Positions 25,329 to 35,010 of a stretch of DNA of 64,000 nt are shown here, piece after piece. The stretch spans positions 434,001 through 498,000 of the forward strand of contig NZ_JHUZ01000011.1 of assembly GCF_000619885.1 (NCBI RefSeq). The letters run 5' to 3'. The notes beneath the pieces are model-generated. The model made no database searches, was not told where the DNA came from, and saw only the letters and a list, made by a program, of their open reading frames with translations. Source of the stretch: Balneatrix alpica DSM 16621 (GTDB lineage Bacteria; Pseudomonadota; Gammaproteobacteria; Pseudomonadales; Balneatricaceae). Both the position numbers and the translations under genes were made by a program. Numbering within the stretch: position 1 is the stretch's first letter; the number at the start of each line of letters is the position of its first letter.

Positions 25329-26216
25329 ATGAAGTCTCAAACCCTCCAATTGCGCTTGGATATTGCAGATAACCAACACACTGCCGTCGACCTGTTAGCA
25401 CAGGCCAGCGGCCTGCCCAAGGGACGCATAAAAGATGCGATGATCAAGGGTGCCGTTTGGTTGAAAGCACCAGGCAAGCCAGAGCAGCGCCTGCGCCGTG
25501 CCACCAGCAAGCCCCACAAAGGCAGCGTCTTGAGCCTGTATTATGATCCTGCCTTGCTGGAGCGTGAGCCCCCCCAGCCGCAATGCCTCTACCATAACCG
25601 TCATTACAGCCTGTGGTATAAACCGGCTGGCCTGTTAGCCCAGGGCAGCCAGTGGGGCGACCATTGCAGCCTGCTGCGTCAAGCCGAGCTACAACGACAA
25701 CAGCCACTGTGGCTGATCCACCGTCTCGATCGGGAAGCCCAGGGGTTAATGCTCTTAGCCCATGACAAGCTAGCGGCCAAACACCTCTCCACCCTGTTTC
25801 AACAACAGCAACTCAGCAAAGGCTATTTAGCCTGGGTCAAAGGACTTCTGCAGACGCCGCACTGGTTGCAATTGGATGCAAAACTAGATGGCAAACCCAG
25901 CCTGACCGAAGTCTTTACCCTGCAACAGGATCAACAGCACAGCTGGCTGGCGGTGCGATTACATTCAGGTCGGCAGCACCAGATTCGTCGTCATCTGGCG
26001 GGCATTGGCCATCCCTTAATGGGAGACCCGCGCTACGGCCAAGACAATGCCTGGCCAGGTGGCTTACAACTGTACTCCGCCCACTTGGCGTTTACCTGTC
26101 CGCTAAGTGGCAAGCAGCATGACTTCCGCTTGTTTGATCTGCACCCAGCCAGCCGTAATGCCCTGCCCGCCGACCTGCTCCAGGCCTGGCAAGACAGCCT
26201 GCCCCTCATCGTTTAA
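25329..26216 (+). CDS. RluA-family pseudouridine synthase
   Basis: A 295-residue RNA pseudouridine synthase. The catalytic motif IHRLDREAQGLMLLAHDK carries the catalytic Asp at residue 134, and GRQHQIRRHLAGIGHPLMGD follows. An S4-like N-terminal part (VDLLAQASGLPKGRIKDAMIKGAVWL) is visible. The RNA target (rRNA or tRNA position) cannot be assigned. ATG 25329 with AAGG 7 nt upstream is preferred over an in-frame ATG 69 nt upstream, which would overlap the divergent metallopeptidase start region. Confidence 0.92.
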   Translation: MKSQTLQLRLDIADNQHTAVDLLAQASGLPKGRIKDAMIKGAVWLKAPGKPEQRLRRATSKPHKGSVLSLYYDPALLEREPPQPQCLYHNRHYSLWYKPAGLLAQGSQWGDHCSLLRQAELQRQQPLWLIHRLDREAQGLMLLAHDKLAAKHLSTLFQQQQLSKGYLAWVKGLLQTPHWLQLDAKLDGKPSLTEVFTLQQDQQHSWLAVRLHSGRQHQIRRHLAGIGHPLMGDPRYGQDNAWPGGLQLYSAHLAFTCPLSGKQHDFRLFDLHPASRNALPADLLQAWQDSLPLIV

Positions 26217-26246
26217 ATCAGCACTTGCAGGTTATCCGCCAGGCTC

Positions 26247-26280
26247 GCAAAATAACTGGATTCTTATCCAGTTATTTTGC
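26247..26280. promoter_or_regulatory. Perfect 15-bp palindrome directly before dinB, with CTG-N10-CAG
   Basis: GCAAAATAACTGGAT (26247-26261) and ATCCAGTTATTTTGC (26266-26280) are exact reverse complements around TCTT. The centre fits the LexA frame CTG-N10-CAG (26256-26271), although the inner bases differ from the E. coli TATATATATA core. The palindrome ends 2 nt before the dinB ATG. It could be an SOS box, an RNA hairpin at the start codon, or a terminator of the preceding gene. Confidence 0.5.
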
Positions 26281-26282
26281 TT

Positions 26283-27365
26283 ATGAGCGATCAGCCCCAG
26301 CGTAAAATCATTCACTTTGACTGCGACTGTTTTTTTGCCGCAGTTGAAATGCGTGACAACCCGGCCTGGCGCGATATTCCGCTGGCCATTGGCGGTGACC
26401 CAGGCCGACGCGGGGTGATTGCCACCTGTAACTATCCCGCCCGGCGCTTTGGCGTGCGCTCTGCTATGGCCAGTGCCCATGCCTTAAAACTCTGCCCTGA
26501 CCTACTGCTGATCCCCGGCAACATGGCCAAGTATCGTGAAACCAGCCAGGGCTTTCGTCGCATTCTGGAAGACTACAGCGAACAGATTGAACCCCTGTCT
26601 CTGGATGAAGCCTTTATTGATGTCAGCGGCAGCCACCTGCACCAGGGCAGCGCCACCCTGATAGCCGAAGAAGTCAGACAACGGGTGCGCGAAGAACTGG
26701 GAATTACCGTCTCAGCGGGGGTCGCACCGAATAAGTTTCTCGCCAAAGTGGCCAGCGATTGGCACAAACCCGACGGCATCATGGTGATCCGTCCCGATCA
26801 GGTGGAAGCATTTGTTGCCGCCTTACCGGTGGAAAAAATCTGGGGGGTGGGCAAAGTCACCGCCGAAAAACTGCATCGCCTGGGCTTGTTTTACTGCCGT
26901 GATGTACAGGCCTGGGGACTAACGCGCCTGCAGGAACAACTGGGGCCACGCCTGGCAGAGCACCTGCACCGTTATAGTCATGGCCGGGATGAGCGCCCAC
27001 TGGAAACAGCCCACACCCGTTTAAGCCTGAGCGTTGAGCACACCTATGCGGTGGACTTACCGGATTTAGCTGCCTGCCAGGCAGCCCTGCCCGCCCTGAT
27101 TGCCGAGCTGGAGCAACGCCTGGCACGGCGTCAGGAACGCCCACGCATTAGTGGCCATCTGGTTAAATTGAAATTTGCTGACTTTCAACAAACGACGGTG
27201 GAACGCCAGTTAGGCCGGCCCGATGCCGACTATGGCGCCCTGTTAGAAGCCGCCTGGCAACGAGGGGAACGGCCTGTGCGCCTGATTGGCGTTGGAGTGC
27301 GTTTAGCCCAAGACCAGGACGGCAGTGCAACCTGGCAACAACTGAGCCTGTGCTGGGACGATTAA
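26283..27365 (+). CDS. dinB: DNA polymerase IV (Y-family translesion polymerase)
   Basis: A 360-residue Y-family polymerase. Catalytic acidic residues are Asp13 (HFDCDCFFAAVEM) and Asp108-Glu109 (SLDEAFIDVSGS). GVAPNKFLAKVASDWHKPDG, the IWGVGKVTAEKLHRLGL helix-hairpin-helix and a little-finger domain follow. It copies past damaged bases during the SOS response. ATG 26283 has no Shine-Dalgarno; it lies 2 nt after a perfect 34-nt palindrome, so initiation may be leaderless or structured. The end overlaps the convergent c-di-GMP gene by 4 nt. Confidence 0.95.
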   Translation: MSDQPQRKIIHFDCDCFFAAVEMRDNPAWRDIPLAIGGDPGRRGVIATCNYPARRFGVRSAMASAHALKLCPDLLLIPGNMAKYRETSQGFRRILEDYSEQIEPLSLDEAFIDVSGSHLHQGSATLIAEEVRQRVREELGITVSAGVAPNKFLAKVASDWHKPDGIMVIRPDQVEAFVAALPVEKIWGVGKVTAEKLHRLGLFYCRDVQAWGLTRLQEQLGPRLAEHLHRYSHGRDERPLETAHTRLSLSVEHTYAVDLPDLAACQAALPALIAELEQRLARRQERPRISGHLVKLKFADFQQTTVERQLGRPDADYGALLEAAWQRGERPVRLIGVGVRLAQDQDGSATWQQLSLCWDD

Positions 27366-29944
27366 CCGGGTATTTCCAGCTTGGTATGGGGCCGCGAACG
27401 GGGTCCTCCGCTAATCACGCTGGCTGGCGCCAACCACTTTTCCGCTTCGTTATGCGGCATGGGTTTGGCAAACCAAAAACCCTGGGCCTCATCACAGGCC
27501 TCCTGTAGCAGAAAGTCACGTTGATCATGGGTTTCCACCCCCTCTGCGATCACATTCAGGCCCAAGCCATGGGCAAGACTGATAATTGTGCTGGTTAACT
27601 GAATATCATCGCCATCCAACGGGATACCGCGAATAAAACTGGCATCAATCTTCAAGGCATCCACCGGCAAACGCTTGAGATAACTGAGACAGGAATAGCC
27701 GGTACCGAAGTCATCAATGGCAATGGAGTGCCCTTGCTCACGCAGCCCAGAAAGCACCTTGAGTAGATGATCCGCCTCGGCGGGGATAAAGCTTTCCTCG
27801 GTGATCTCCAGCTCCAACCAACGGGCCGGAATACCGTGCTGCTCCATAACCCGCCGCAACTGCAACGCCAGACCTCGGTTACGCAGATCCTGCACTGAGA
27901 GGTTGATCGCCACCGGCACAATTTTATAGCCCTGCTCCAACCACTGACGCTGTTGGCGACACACCTCGTCCATCACCCAATGGGACAGCTGCGGCATCAA
28001 GCCTAACTCATCCGCCAAGGGCAAAAAGCTGGCAGGCGAGCGCATGCCTTCTGCCGAGGGCCAGCGCACCAGCGCCTCAAACCCGGTTAACTCCCCGGTC
28101 GCCAGCGCAGTACGTGGCTGGTAATAAAGCTGAAAGTGATGTTTATTCAATGCCTTACGTAGGGCCCCTTCCAAACTCATCTTGGCGTGATTGTTTGCCT
28201 CCAGCTCCGCCTTGTAGAGACTGTAAGCGTTACGCCCACGCTCTTTGGATTTGTACATGGCTACATCCGCCGCTTTCAGCAGACGCTCCGAGCTGTCTCC
28301 ATCCTGGGGATAACAGGCGATGCCGATACTGGAGGAAACGTAGAGGTCACGCCCACCGATCTGCACCGGTGCCTCCAATACCTTAAGGATACGCTTGGCC
28401 AAGCCCACCGCCTCATCAATGTGATTGAGCTCCGGCACCAGAATGGTGAACTCATCTCCCCCCAGACGCGCCGCCGTATCCCCTTCACGCAGACTCACCT
28501 TCAGACGCTTGGCAACGATCTGCAGTACCTTATCGCCAATGCTATGGCCCAGGCTGTCATTGATACGCTTAAACATATCCAAATCGAGAAACAACAACGC
28601 CAACTGGTGCTGATGACGATGGGCATTGGCAATCGCCATCTGCAGGCGATCCTGGAATAAACGACGATTAGCCAGGCCAGTCAGTTCATCAAAGTAAGCA
28701 AGACGTTTAATTCGTTCTTCAGAGGCTTTGCGATCCGATATATCACTGAAGATGGCGGCATATTGACGCACCTTGCCCTGTTCATCATAGATTGCAGTGA
28801 TACTCAACCACTCCGGATAAATTTCGCCGCTCTTGCGCTTATTCCAAATTTCCCCTTGCCAGAAACCCTGCTCATCAATCGTGGCCCACATGTTTTCGTA
28901 GAATGCTTTGGAGTGCTGACCAGAGCTGAGGATGTTGGGAGTCTGTCCCAGGGCTTCATCGGCGGAATAGCCCGTCAGTTCCGTAAAGCGTGGATTAACT
29001 GAAATGATAATGCCCTTAGCATCGGTAATCAGAATCGCATCCAGCGATACCTCTATCACTTTTTGCGCTAAGCGCAGGTTATCCAGCGACTGACGCAGCG
29101 CCTGATCACGCTCATCCAAGGCCTGCTGCAAGCGTGTGACATATTCATATTCAATACTGGCGAGGATGTCGGCATAGGAAAGCAGTCCTAACAGTAAGCC
29201 TTGTTCATCCTCTACCCCAAGATGGCGGATACCGAGACTCTCCATCAGATTCCGCGCGGCCACCAGAGAGGTTTCCGCTTTCACCCGATGCTGTAGGGGC
29301 GTAACCAAGCTAGCCAATGGCTGCTGTAACTTGCCTTGCGCCAGGGCCCGTACACAATCACGTTCGGTCAAAATACCGATCTGCTCCTGTGCCAGACGCA
29401 CCAACATGGCATCACTGCCCTGACTTAACCAAGCCTCACGATAATCGGCCAAGCAACGCTGGGGCTCACCCCACAGAGGGGCTTTACGCAGTGCCGTACG
29501 CACTTCGCGCAGGGTTAGGAAATGCTCGACGCCTTGATGGCGAATCAAATCCGTTAGAGTACAGATGCCCAGAGGCTGCCCCTGCTCATCGACCACGACC
29601 AGGTGACGCAATTGCTCACGCTGCATCAACTGCCCGGCCTCACGCAGGCTGGCACTTGCCTTCAGAGTGACCACCGGACTGCTCATAAAACGGCTGATGG
29701 GCTGCTGCAGGTCCAAGTGTGCCAAAGGCAAACGGGCCGCATCGTACTCGGTGAAAATGCCCAACACCTGCTGCTCAGCCATCACTACCATGGCACTGCA
29801 ACGATGCTCGCTCATATTACTGGCAACCTGAGCCAGGGAAGTGGCAGACTCACAACTGAGTAAAGAGCTGCGCACGACCTCCTTGAGAGTTATTCCGCTC
29901 ATTTCATCAGACATCCTGCTGACATCGGTCTGCTCTTTTCCCAT
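27362..29944 (-). CDS. CBS-CBS-PAS-GGDEF-EAL cyclic di-GMP protein
   Basis: An 860-residue soluble protein. Four CBS motifs form two Bateman modules (about 20-270), each with the pattern LGIxTEYD or [10 protein letters not shown] coiled segment leads into a PAS domain (about 300-410, [20 protein letters not shown]), then GGDEF (GGDEF at 495-499, preceded by [15 protein letters not shown] and an RxxD inhibitory site REGD), and EAL (EAL at 623-625, with [11 protein letters not shown] and AEGVET). Both catalytic domains look intact, so it may be bifunctional and tuned by adenosine nucleotides at the CBS pairs. The start is uncertain; ATG 29944 is my choice, while in-frame starts at 29992 and 29914 are possible. 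Divergent from paaY. Confidence 0.9.
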   Translation of the reverse strand: MGKEQTDVSRMSDEMSGITLKEVVRSSLLSCESATSLAQVASNMSEHRCSAMVVMAEQQVLGIFTEYDAARLPLAHLDLQQPISRFMSSPVVTLKASASLREAGQLMQREQLRHLVVVDEQGQPLGICTLTDLIRHQGVEHFLTLREVRTALRKAPLWGEPQRCLADYREAWLSQGSDAMLVRLAQEQIGILTERDCVRALAQGKLQQPLASLVTPLQHRVKAETSLVAARNLMESLGIRHLGVEDEQGLLLGLLSYADILASIEYEYVTRLQQALDERDQALRQSLDNLRLAQKVIEVSLDAILITDAKGIIISVNPRFTELTGYSADEALGQTPNILSSGQHSKAFYENMWATIDEQGFWQGEIWNKRKSGEIYPEWLSITAIYDEQGKVRQYAAIFSDISDRKASEERIKRLAYFDELTGLANRRLFQDRLQMAIANAHRHQHQLALLFLDLDMFKRINDSLGHSIGDKVLQIVAKRLKVSLREGDTAARLGGDEFTILVPELNHIDEAVGLAKRILKVLEAPVQIGGRDLYVSSSIGIACYPQDGDSSERLLKAADVAMYKSKERGRNAYSLYKAELEANNHAKMSLEGALRKALNKHHFQLYYQPRTALATGELTGFEALVRWPSAEGMRSPASFLPLADELGLMPQLSHWVMDEVCRQQRQWLEQGYKIVPVAINLSVQDLRNRGLALQLRRVMEQHGIPARWLELEITEESFIPAEADHLLKVLSGLREQGHSIAIDDFGTGYSCLSYLKRLPVDALKIDASFIRGIPLDGDDIQLTSTIISLAHGLGLNVIAEGVETHDQRDFLLQEACDEAQGFWFAKPMPHNEAEKWLAPASVISGGPRSRPHTKLEIPG

Positions 29945-30047
29945 TTCCCTGTTACCTGCCCAAATCATGACTAAACTGTTGAACAGAGTCATAGACTCAA
30001 ATCAACACTATGCTGACGCAGTTCATCAGATCGCCCAGGAGGTGCCT

Positions 30048-30647
30048 GTGCCAATCTATGCCTTTGAGGGGCTCATCCCCGTGGTGCACCCTAGCGCCTA
30101 TATTCACCCCACCGCGGTCTTAATTGGCGATGTCATCATTGGCCCAGGCTGCTACGTAGGCCCCTTAGCTGCGCTACGCGGAGACTTTGGCCGCCTAATC
30201 CTGGAGGAAGGCGCCAATGTTCAGGATACCTGTGTCCTCCACGGATTTCCCGGTACCGATACTCGCATCGAACCCCATGGACACATCGGTCATGGTGCCG
30301 TGCTGCATGGCTGTACGATTGGTCGCGATGCCTTAGTGGGTATGAACGCCGTGATTATGGATGGCGCCGTAATTGGAGCAGAAAGCATCGTAGGTGCGTG
30401 CGCGTTTGTCAAAGCCGGTTTCCAGGGCGCTCCCAGGCAAATGCTAGTAGGCAGCCCTGCCAAGGTCTTACGCCAAGTCAGCGATGAAGAACTGCATTGG
30501 AAACAACTCGGCACCCAGGAATACCAAGCCCTTGCCCGCCGCTCCATGCACACCCTGCAGGAAGTCGCCCCTTTAGCCGCCGTCGAACCAAATCGCCCAC
30601 GCTTACAAGGGGTCACGGATGCCCAACCCAAACACCAGAACAACTAA
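30048..30647 (+). CDS. paaY: PaaY-like hexapeptide-repeat thioesterase / gamma-carbonic-anhydrase fold protein
   Basis: A 199-residue left-handed beta-helix protein. It is closely like PaaY of the phenylacetate cluster: [84 protein letters not shown] (metal histidines) and [11 protein letters not shown]. PaaY hydrolyses dead-end CoA thioesters in phenylacetate breakdown. The GTG at 30048 is chosen because AGGAGG lies 5 nt upstream and the protein then begins PIY as in E. coli PaaY. No other paa gene is in the window, so the role may be general CoA-ester housekeeping. Confidence 0.88.
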   Translation: MPIYAFEGLIPVVHPSAYIHPTAVLIGDVIIGPGCYVGPLAALRGDFGRLILEEGANVQDTCVLHGFPGTDTRIEPHGHIGHGAVLHGCTIGRDALVGMNAVIMDGAVIGAESIVGACAFVKAGFQGAPRQMLVGSPAKVLRQVSDEELHWKQLGTQEYQALARRSMHTLQEVAPLAAVEPNRPRLQGVTDAQPKHQNN

Positions 30648-30719
30648 CGCCCCGGGCAGCGCCCAGTGGCTGGCTTGGCAGGTAAAAGCTGTTAGACTCA
30701 GCGCTGACTTTCTCTGAGT

Positions 30720-32807
30720 ATGCCTGCGCCTATGCTGTCTTCGCGTCAAGTCTCTCTGTTTGGTCTGGCTCTGGCCGTATGCTTTATGGTGCTGCTGATT
30801 CTGGCACTCTTTACTACCCGCAGCCTACTAGAGAATGAACACCTAGCCTATGAGCGGGTACGCCTGCAGACAGCGCTTGATAACGAAGCCAGACTGCTGC
30901 GTAAAAACACCCTGGATCACAGCTGGTGGGATGAAACCTATGCAGCGGTGAATAATGGCATTAATACAGCTTGGCTAAGTGACACTCTCTCTGCCAATAC
31001 CTTGCACCTCCTCAATGCCGAAGGGGTAGCTGTTTTTAACCCAGATGCCGAACCACTATTTAGTCGTCTGCTGAGCCCTGAGCTAGCCAGTCAGCCTATC
31101 CAGCGCATTCAGCAATGGCTACGGCAACAGCGCTTTAGCTGTCCCCACCCTGATGAAAATCCACCCGATTGGCAACATGCACGCATCAACTGGCTCATTG
31201 ATGGTGAATATGCCCTGTTAGCCAGTGCCGCGGTGATTTCACCCACTGCCCAACAGCTCGACTGCAAGCGCGTCTATACCCTGGTGTTTTGGCAAGTGCT
31301 GGGACCTGCACAGTTAAATGAACTGGCACAAAACTATGCTTTTAATTCTCTGCGCTTCCAGGCTGCCACTGCCACCATCGAATTACCTGACAATGCCCTG
31401 GCCTTAGGTGAGGCAGGCTTACTCTTTTGGCAGAGCACGCCACCCACCAGTGCGCCAATTAACAAAGCCCTATTATTAGCGGCGATTTTAACCCTAGCGG
31501 TGGTGTTGCTTGGCTGGATTTTGCAACGCCAACTGCGCAATAACGATCGCTACTTTTTGGAATTGTTTGAGCGCAATCGCTCCATTCAGCTCTTGGTTCG
31601 CCCCCAGGATGGCCGTATTCGTTTAGCCAACCGTGCCGCCGATGCTTTCTACGGTTTTCCATCCGGTGAGTTGGAGTGCCTGTCGCTGTTTGATCTCAAT
31701 GGAGATCCCCATAGCGATCCCTTAGCGTTGTTACAGGGACAAAACCCTAGCCAATGTTATCAACGCTTATGGAATGGCTCAGTGCGTCTGGTGGAGATTC
31801 ACTCTGGACAACTGGTACGAGCGGGGGAGCCGCTACTGTATTTGATCGTGCACGATATCACCCAAACGCTGGAAGCCCGGGAAGCGCTCTCACGTAGCGA
31901 AGCACGCTATCGCACCATTATTGAAGATGCCAGCCTCGGTATCCTGCAGCTGGATGAACAGGGCAATATTCTGGAAGCTAACCCAGCATTCAGCCAAATG
32001 CTTGGCTATCACCCCCGTGCACTGCATGGTTGGCTATGGACTGACTTAGTACATCCAGATGAGCAAGAGGCGACCCTGCGCACCTTTAACGCCCTACAAG
32101 AACGGATCACCCCCAAACTCAGCCACCAGCAACGCTTCCAGCATTCCCAGGGGCAAATTATCTGGGCACAAGTCAGTATTAGCCCCATTGAAATCGGGGA
32201 TTCAGAACTGTCCTTCGTGGCGATGGTGGAAAACATCAATGAGCGCATCCAGCTCCAACAACAATTGCAGGAATTGGCACATCGCGATCCCTTAACCGGC
32301 CTGCATAACCGACGCGCCCTGGAAGATTTTGCCAAACGTGAACAGGCCTGGGGCAAACGTCATGGGCAGCCTATCTGCATTATGATTGCCGACCTTGACC
32401 ACTTTAAAAAGGTTAACGACACCTATGGCCATGGGGTGGGAGACATCGTACTGCAACACTTTGCTGACATCTGCCGTGACACCATGCGGGACACCGATAT
32501 CGTTGGCCGCTGGGGCGGAGAAGAATTTGTCATGCTACTGCCCCACACCGATCTGAAAAAAGCCTTAATGGTGGCAGGTCGACTGCGCCAGGCGGTTGGT
32601 CGTCATGTCACCCAGACCGATGAGCATCAGCTGCAAGTCACCGTTAGCATTGGCTTAAGCCAGTGGCATACTGCCCAGGAAGAGTTAGTTACAGCTTTGG
32701 AGCGGGCCGATGCCGCGCTTTATAACGCCAAACGCAATGGCCGTAACCGCGTAGAGTGTGACTATCATGCCCCTAAGGGCAACCACCTACCGCACATTGA
32801 CCTGTAA
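30720..32807 (+). CDS. CHASE4-like sensor diguanylate cyclase with PAS domains
   Basis: A 695-residue membrane protein. TM1 is near 12-33, a periplasmic domain resembling CHASE4 (about 40-245, with DHSWWDETYAAV) follows, TM2 is near 248-268, then two PAS-like regions (about 285-390 and 395-520, with GILQLDEQGNILEANPAFSQMLGYHP) and GGDEF. The cyclase looks active: IADLDHFKKVNDTYGHGVGD and GGEEF at 599-603, preceded by the inhibitory RxxD (RDTD). It should make c-di-GMP on an external cue. ATG 30720 is used; ATG 30732 is an alternative. No strong ribosome binding site is visible. Confidence 0.92.
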   Translation: MPAPMLSSRQVSLFGLALAVCFMVLLILALFTTRSLLENEHLAYERVRLQTALDNEARLLRKNTLDHSWWDETYAAVNNGINTAWLSDTLSANTLHLLNAEGVAVFNPDAEPLFSRLLSPELASQPIQRIQQWLRQQRFSCPHPDENPPDWQHARINWLIDGEYALLASAAVISPTAQQLDCKRVYTLVFWQVLGPAQLNELAQNYAFNSLRFQAATATIELPDNALALGEAGLLFWQSTPPTSAPINKALLLAAILTLAVVLLGWILQRQLRNNDRYFLELFERNRSIQLLVRPQDGRIRLANRAADAFYGFPSGELECLSLFDLNGDPHSDPLALLQGQNPSQCYQRLWNGSVRLVEIHSGQLVRAGEPLLYLIVHDITQTLEAREALSRSEARYRTIIEDASLGILQLDEQGNILEANPAFSQMLGYHPRALHGWLWTDLVHPDEQEATLRTFNALQERITPKLSHQQRFQHSQGQIIWAQVSISPIEIGDSELSFVAMVENINERIQLQQQLQELAHRDPLTGLHNRRALEDFAKREQAWGKRHGQPICIMIADLDHFKKVNDTYGHGVGDIVLQHFADICRDTMRDTDIVGRWGGEEFVMLLPHTDLKKALMVAGRLRQAVGRHVTQTDEHQLQVTVSIGLSQWHTAQEELVTALERADAALYNAKRNGRNRVECDYHAPKGNHLPHIDL

Positions 32808-32826
32808 CTGCAGTGATCAAAAGAAT

Positions 32827-32846
32827 GGCCGGCACTAGGGCCGGCC
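32827..32846 (+). terminator. GC-rich hairpin after the CHASE4-like cyclase gene
   Basis: GGCCGGC-ACTAGG-GCCGGCC, 7-bp stem, 19 nt after the stop codon, without a T-tract. Possibly a Rho-type or stabilising 3' structure. Confidence 0.4.
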
Positions 32847-32973
32847 CAACGGGGGATGACAGCTATGGGCTAACGCCCTCACTGCACAACGAAAGCAACC
32901 TTCTATCTGTACGCTCTATCTGTACGCCCTATCTATTACCCATCTATCCAATACGATCACTGCGTCTATGCGC

Positions 32974-33093
32974 TTAGCACGGATCCACTACTCGCCATTC
33001 TTCTACACCCAGCCAGGCTGCAATGTGATTCTGCAGGCGTTTGGTGTAGCTAGCCCCCGTAAGAGGGCGAGCAGGTTTAAAACAACTGATCAT
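32974..33093 (-). other. Possible 39-codon small open frame overlapping an acyl-CoA dehydrogenase 3' end
   Basis: In another frame from the dehydrogenase, ATG 33093 opens 39 codons reading MISCFKPARPLTGASYTKRL, then an amphipathic-looking stretch with NHIAAWLG, ending VVDPC. It has no clear Shine-Dalgarno and no family that I know. The composition looks protein-like but chance is not excluded. Confidence 0.2.
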
Positions 33094-34840
33094 CCAAATC
33101 CATGACCACCTCTTCACCGGCATTCACCGCCGCGGCCAACGCCTGCACACGGGGTAGCAAATGCTGGCAATAAAAATGGGCAGATGCCTGTTTGCTGGCA
33201 TAAAGGGGATGACTGGGCTCAGCCAACAGCGCCGCAGCGCCCTTAAGCATCAGCCAACCACCACAGAGATAACCATGAAGCATTAATAACGGTGTACTAA
33301 CCACGGCCGCCAACTGTGGGCGACTTGAGCCCTGTTGTAACAACTGTTGTGATAGTGCCTTAGCCTGTGCCAGCGCCTGATTAAAGGCCATCACATCAGC
33401 CTGGGGCAGCGCCTGCCATGCACTGGCATCCTCCTCCATCTGCTGATACAACGCCATTAACGCTTGGCCACCGTCGGCTTGCAACTTGCGCCCAACAAAG
33501 TCCAGGGCCTGGATCGCCGTGGTTCCCTCATAAATGGTCAGAATGCGCGCATCACGATAGTGCTGGGCCGCACCCGTTTCCTCAATAAAGCCCATACCGC
33601 CGTGAATTTGCACTCCCAGGTAGGTCACCTCCTGTGCCAGCTCAGTTAACCAAGCTTTAACGATGGGGGTATACAACTCGACCCGCACCTGATGTTTGCG
33701 TGCCTGCTCAGCATCCGCGGCAGCTTTCACCCAATCCACTTCCGCCGAGGCCACATAAGCCAAAGCACGCATTGCCTCAATGCTGGACTTCATGGTCAGC
33801 AGCATGCGTCTGACATCAGCATGTTTAATGATAGGCACACGGGTTTTACGATCCGGGCCATAACCCTGCATCCGTTCGCGGGCATAGGCCAGCGCCTGCT
33901 GGTAAGCTCGCTCCGCGACCCCCAACCCCTGCAACCCAACCCCTTGGCGGGCATGATTCATCATGGTAAACATGCAGGCTAAGCCTTGATGCGCCTGCCC
34001 TACCAAATAACCAACCGCTCCCTGCTCATCGCCATAACTCATGACACAGGTCGGACTACCATGAATCCCCAATTTGTGCTCAAGCGCCACCGCTTTCAGG
34101 TCATTACGCGCCCCTAGACTGCCATCTTGATTAACCAGGTATTTCGGCACCACGAATAGCGAAATACCCTTCACCCCAGCCGGGGCATCAGGCAAGCGAG
34201 CCAACACCAGATGAACGATATTCTCGGCGCAATCATGTTCGCCCCAGGTAATGAAGATTTTCTGTCCACTAATCAGGTAGTGATCCCCCTGGGGCACCGC
34301 CTTCGCCTTAATGGCCGCCAGGTCTGAGCCGGCATCGGGCTCAGTCAGGTTCATGGTGCCGGTCCACTCACCACTAATCAGCTTGGTCAGGTAGGTTTGC
34401 TTGAGTGCTTCACTAGCATGGTGGCTGAGGGCCTCAATCGCCCCTTGCGTCAACAGCGGATTGAGTGAGAAGGCGAGGTTAGCACTTTGCCAAATTTCCA
34501 TCACGGCAGTACCCAGTACATTCGCCAGCCCTTGTCCGCCGTAGCGAGGGTCAGCGGCTAAGCCTACCCATCCTCCTTCGACAAAAGCCCGATATGCTTC
34601 GGCAAAGCCGGGTGCGGTGGTAACTTGATTATCCGCTGACAAGCTGGAACCCTGCTGATCACCTATTCGATTAAGGGGTGCCAGCACATCTCCCCCCAGA
34701 CGTCCGGCTTCCGCCAGCACCGCCTCCACCAATTCAGGCGACATTTCTTCTTGCCCAGGCAACTGGCAAAGCCGCTCAAGGCCCACCAAATGCTCCAGCA
34801 CAAACTTCATTTCTTGCTCAGGATAACGGTATTCCAGCAT
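33077..34840 (-). CDS. Acyl-CoA dehydrogenase (large, with C-terminal extension)
   Basis: A 587-residue FAD enzyme that introduces the 2,3-double bond in acyl-CoA, passing electrons to ETF. Family marks are GEWTGTMNLTEPDAGSDLAA, FITWGEHDCAENIVHLVLA, HGSPTCVMSYG, VQIHGGMGFIEETGAAQHYRDARI and TIYEGTTAIQALDF, where the catalytic Glu lies. About 100 extra C-terminal residues match the extension of large bacterial FadE-like enzymes (about 590-600 residues). It is paralogous to the gene at 58366. ATG 34840 follows GGAAG. Upstream, at 34942-34979, lie the tandem boxes shared with etfB, the other dehydrogenase and the DUF1302 gene; the AraC gene ends 32 nt beyond them. Confidence 0.93.
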   Translation of the reverse strand: MLEYRYPEQEMKFVLEHLVGLERLCQLPGQEEMSPELVEAVLAEAGRLGGDVLAPLNRIGDQQGSSLSADNQVTTAPGFAEAYRAFVEGGWVGLAADPRYGGQGLANVLGTAVMEIWQSANLAFSLNPLLTQGAIEALSHHASEALKQTYLTKLISGEWTGTMNLTEPDAGSDLAAIKAKAVPQGDHYLISGQKIFITWGEHDCAENIVHLVLARLPDAPAGVKGISLFVVPKYLVNQDGSLGARNDLKAVALEHKLGIHGSPTCVMSYGDEQGAVGYLVGQAHQGLACMFTMMNHARQGVGLQGLGVAERAYQQALAYARERMQGYGPDRKTRVPIIKHADVRRMLLTMKSSIEAMRALAYVASAEVDWVKAAADAEQARKHQVRVELYTPIVKAWLTELAQEVTYLGVQIHGGMGFIEETGAAQHYRDARILTIYEGTTAIQALDFVGRKLQADGGQALMALYQQMEEDASAWQALPQADVMAFNQALAQAKALSQQLLQQGSSRPQLAAVVSTPLLMLHGYLCGGWLMLKGAAALLAEPSHPLYASKQASAHFYCQHLLPRVQALAAAVNAGEEVVMDLDDQLF

Positions 34841-34941
34841 CGCTCTTCCACCCGTAATGGCCCTCTGATACCGACGAATGCCGGCTTGGCGGGGCTTTTG
34901 ATCAGGCTATTGAGGATGCGGCGAGAGCGGCAGGCGCTCAA

Positions 34942-34979
34942 TAACAATTCCTGCCGTTTTTACTGACAATTTAAGCCAG
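34942..34979 (-). promoter_or_regulatory. Tandem 22-bp-period activator-like boxes, acyl-CoA dehydrogenase promoter
   Basis: On the minus strand: CTGGCTTAAATTGTCA, spacer GTAAAA, ACGGCAGGAATTGTTA, then TTGAGC as a possible -35. The TTGT(C/T)A ends are exactly 22 bp apart. Boxes lie 102-139 nt upstream of the gene start. A CGGCAGG/CCTGCCG hairpin (34928-34956) overlaps the proximal box. Confidence 0.65.
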
Positions 34980-35010
34980 GAGAGGGGAATAACCCGGCCT
35001 ATCTGGGAAA

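Noticed and set aside
32898-32947. Short imperfect tandem repeat around CTCTATCTGTACG
   Set aside because: Only two full copies and a decayed third; no link to a gene and too short to call a functional repeat.
34928-34961. CGGCAGG...CCTGCCG hairpin followed by TTTTT on the plus strand, terminator-like
   Set aside because: No plus-strand gene ends before it. It overlaps the proximal activator-like box and -35 region of the dehydrogenase gene, so promoter-region structure is the better reading.
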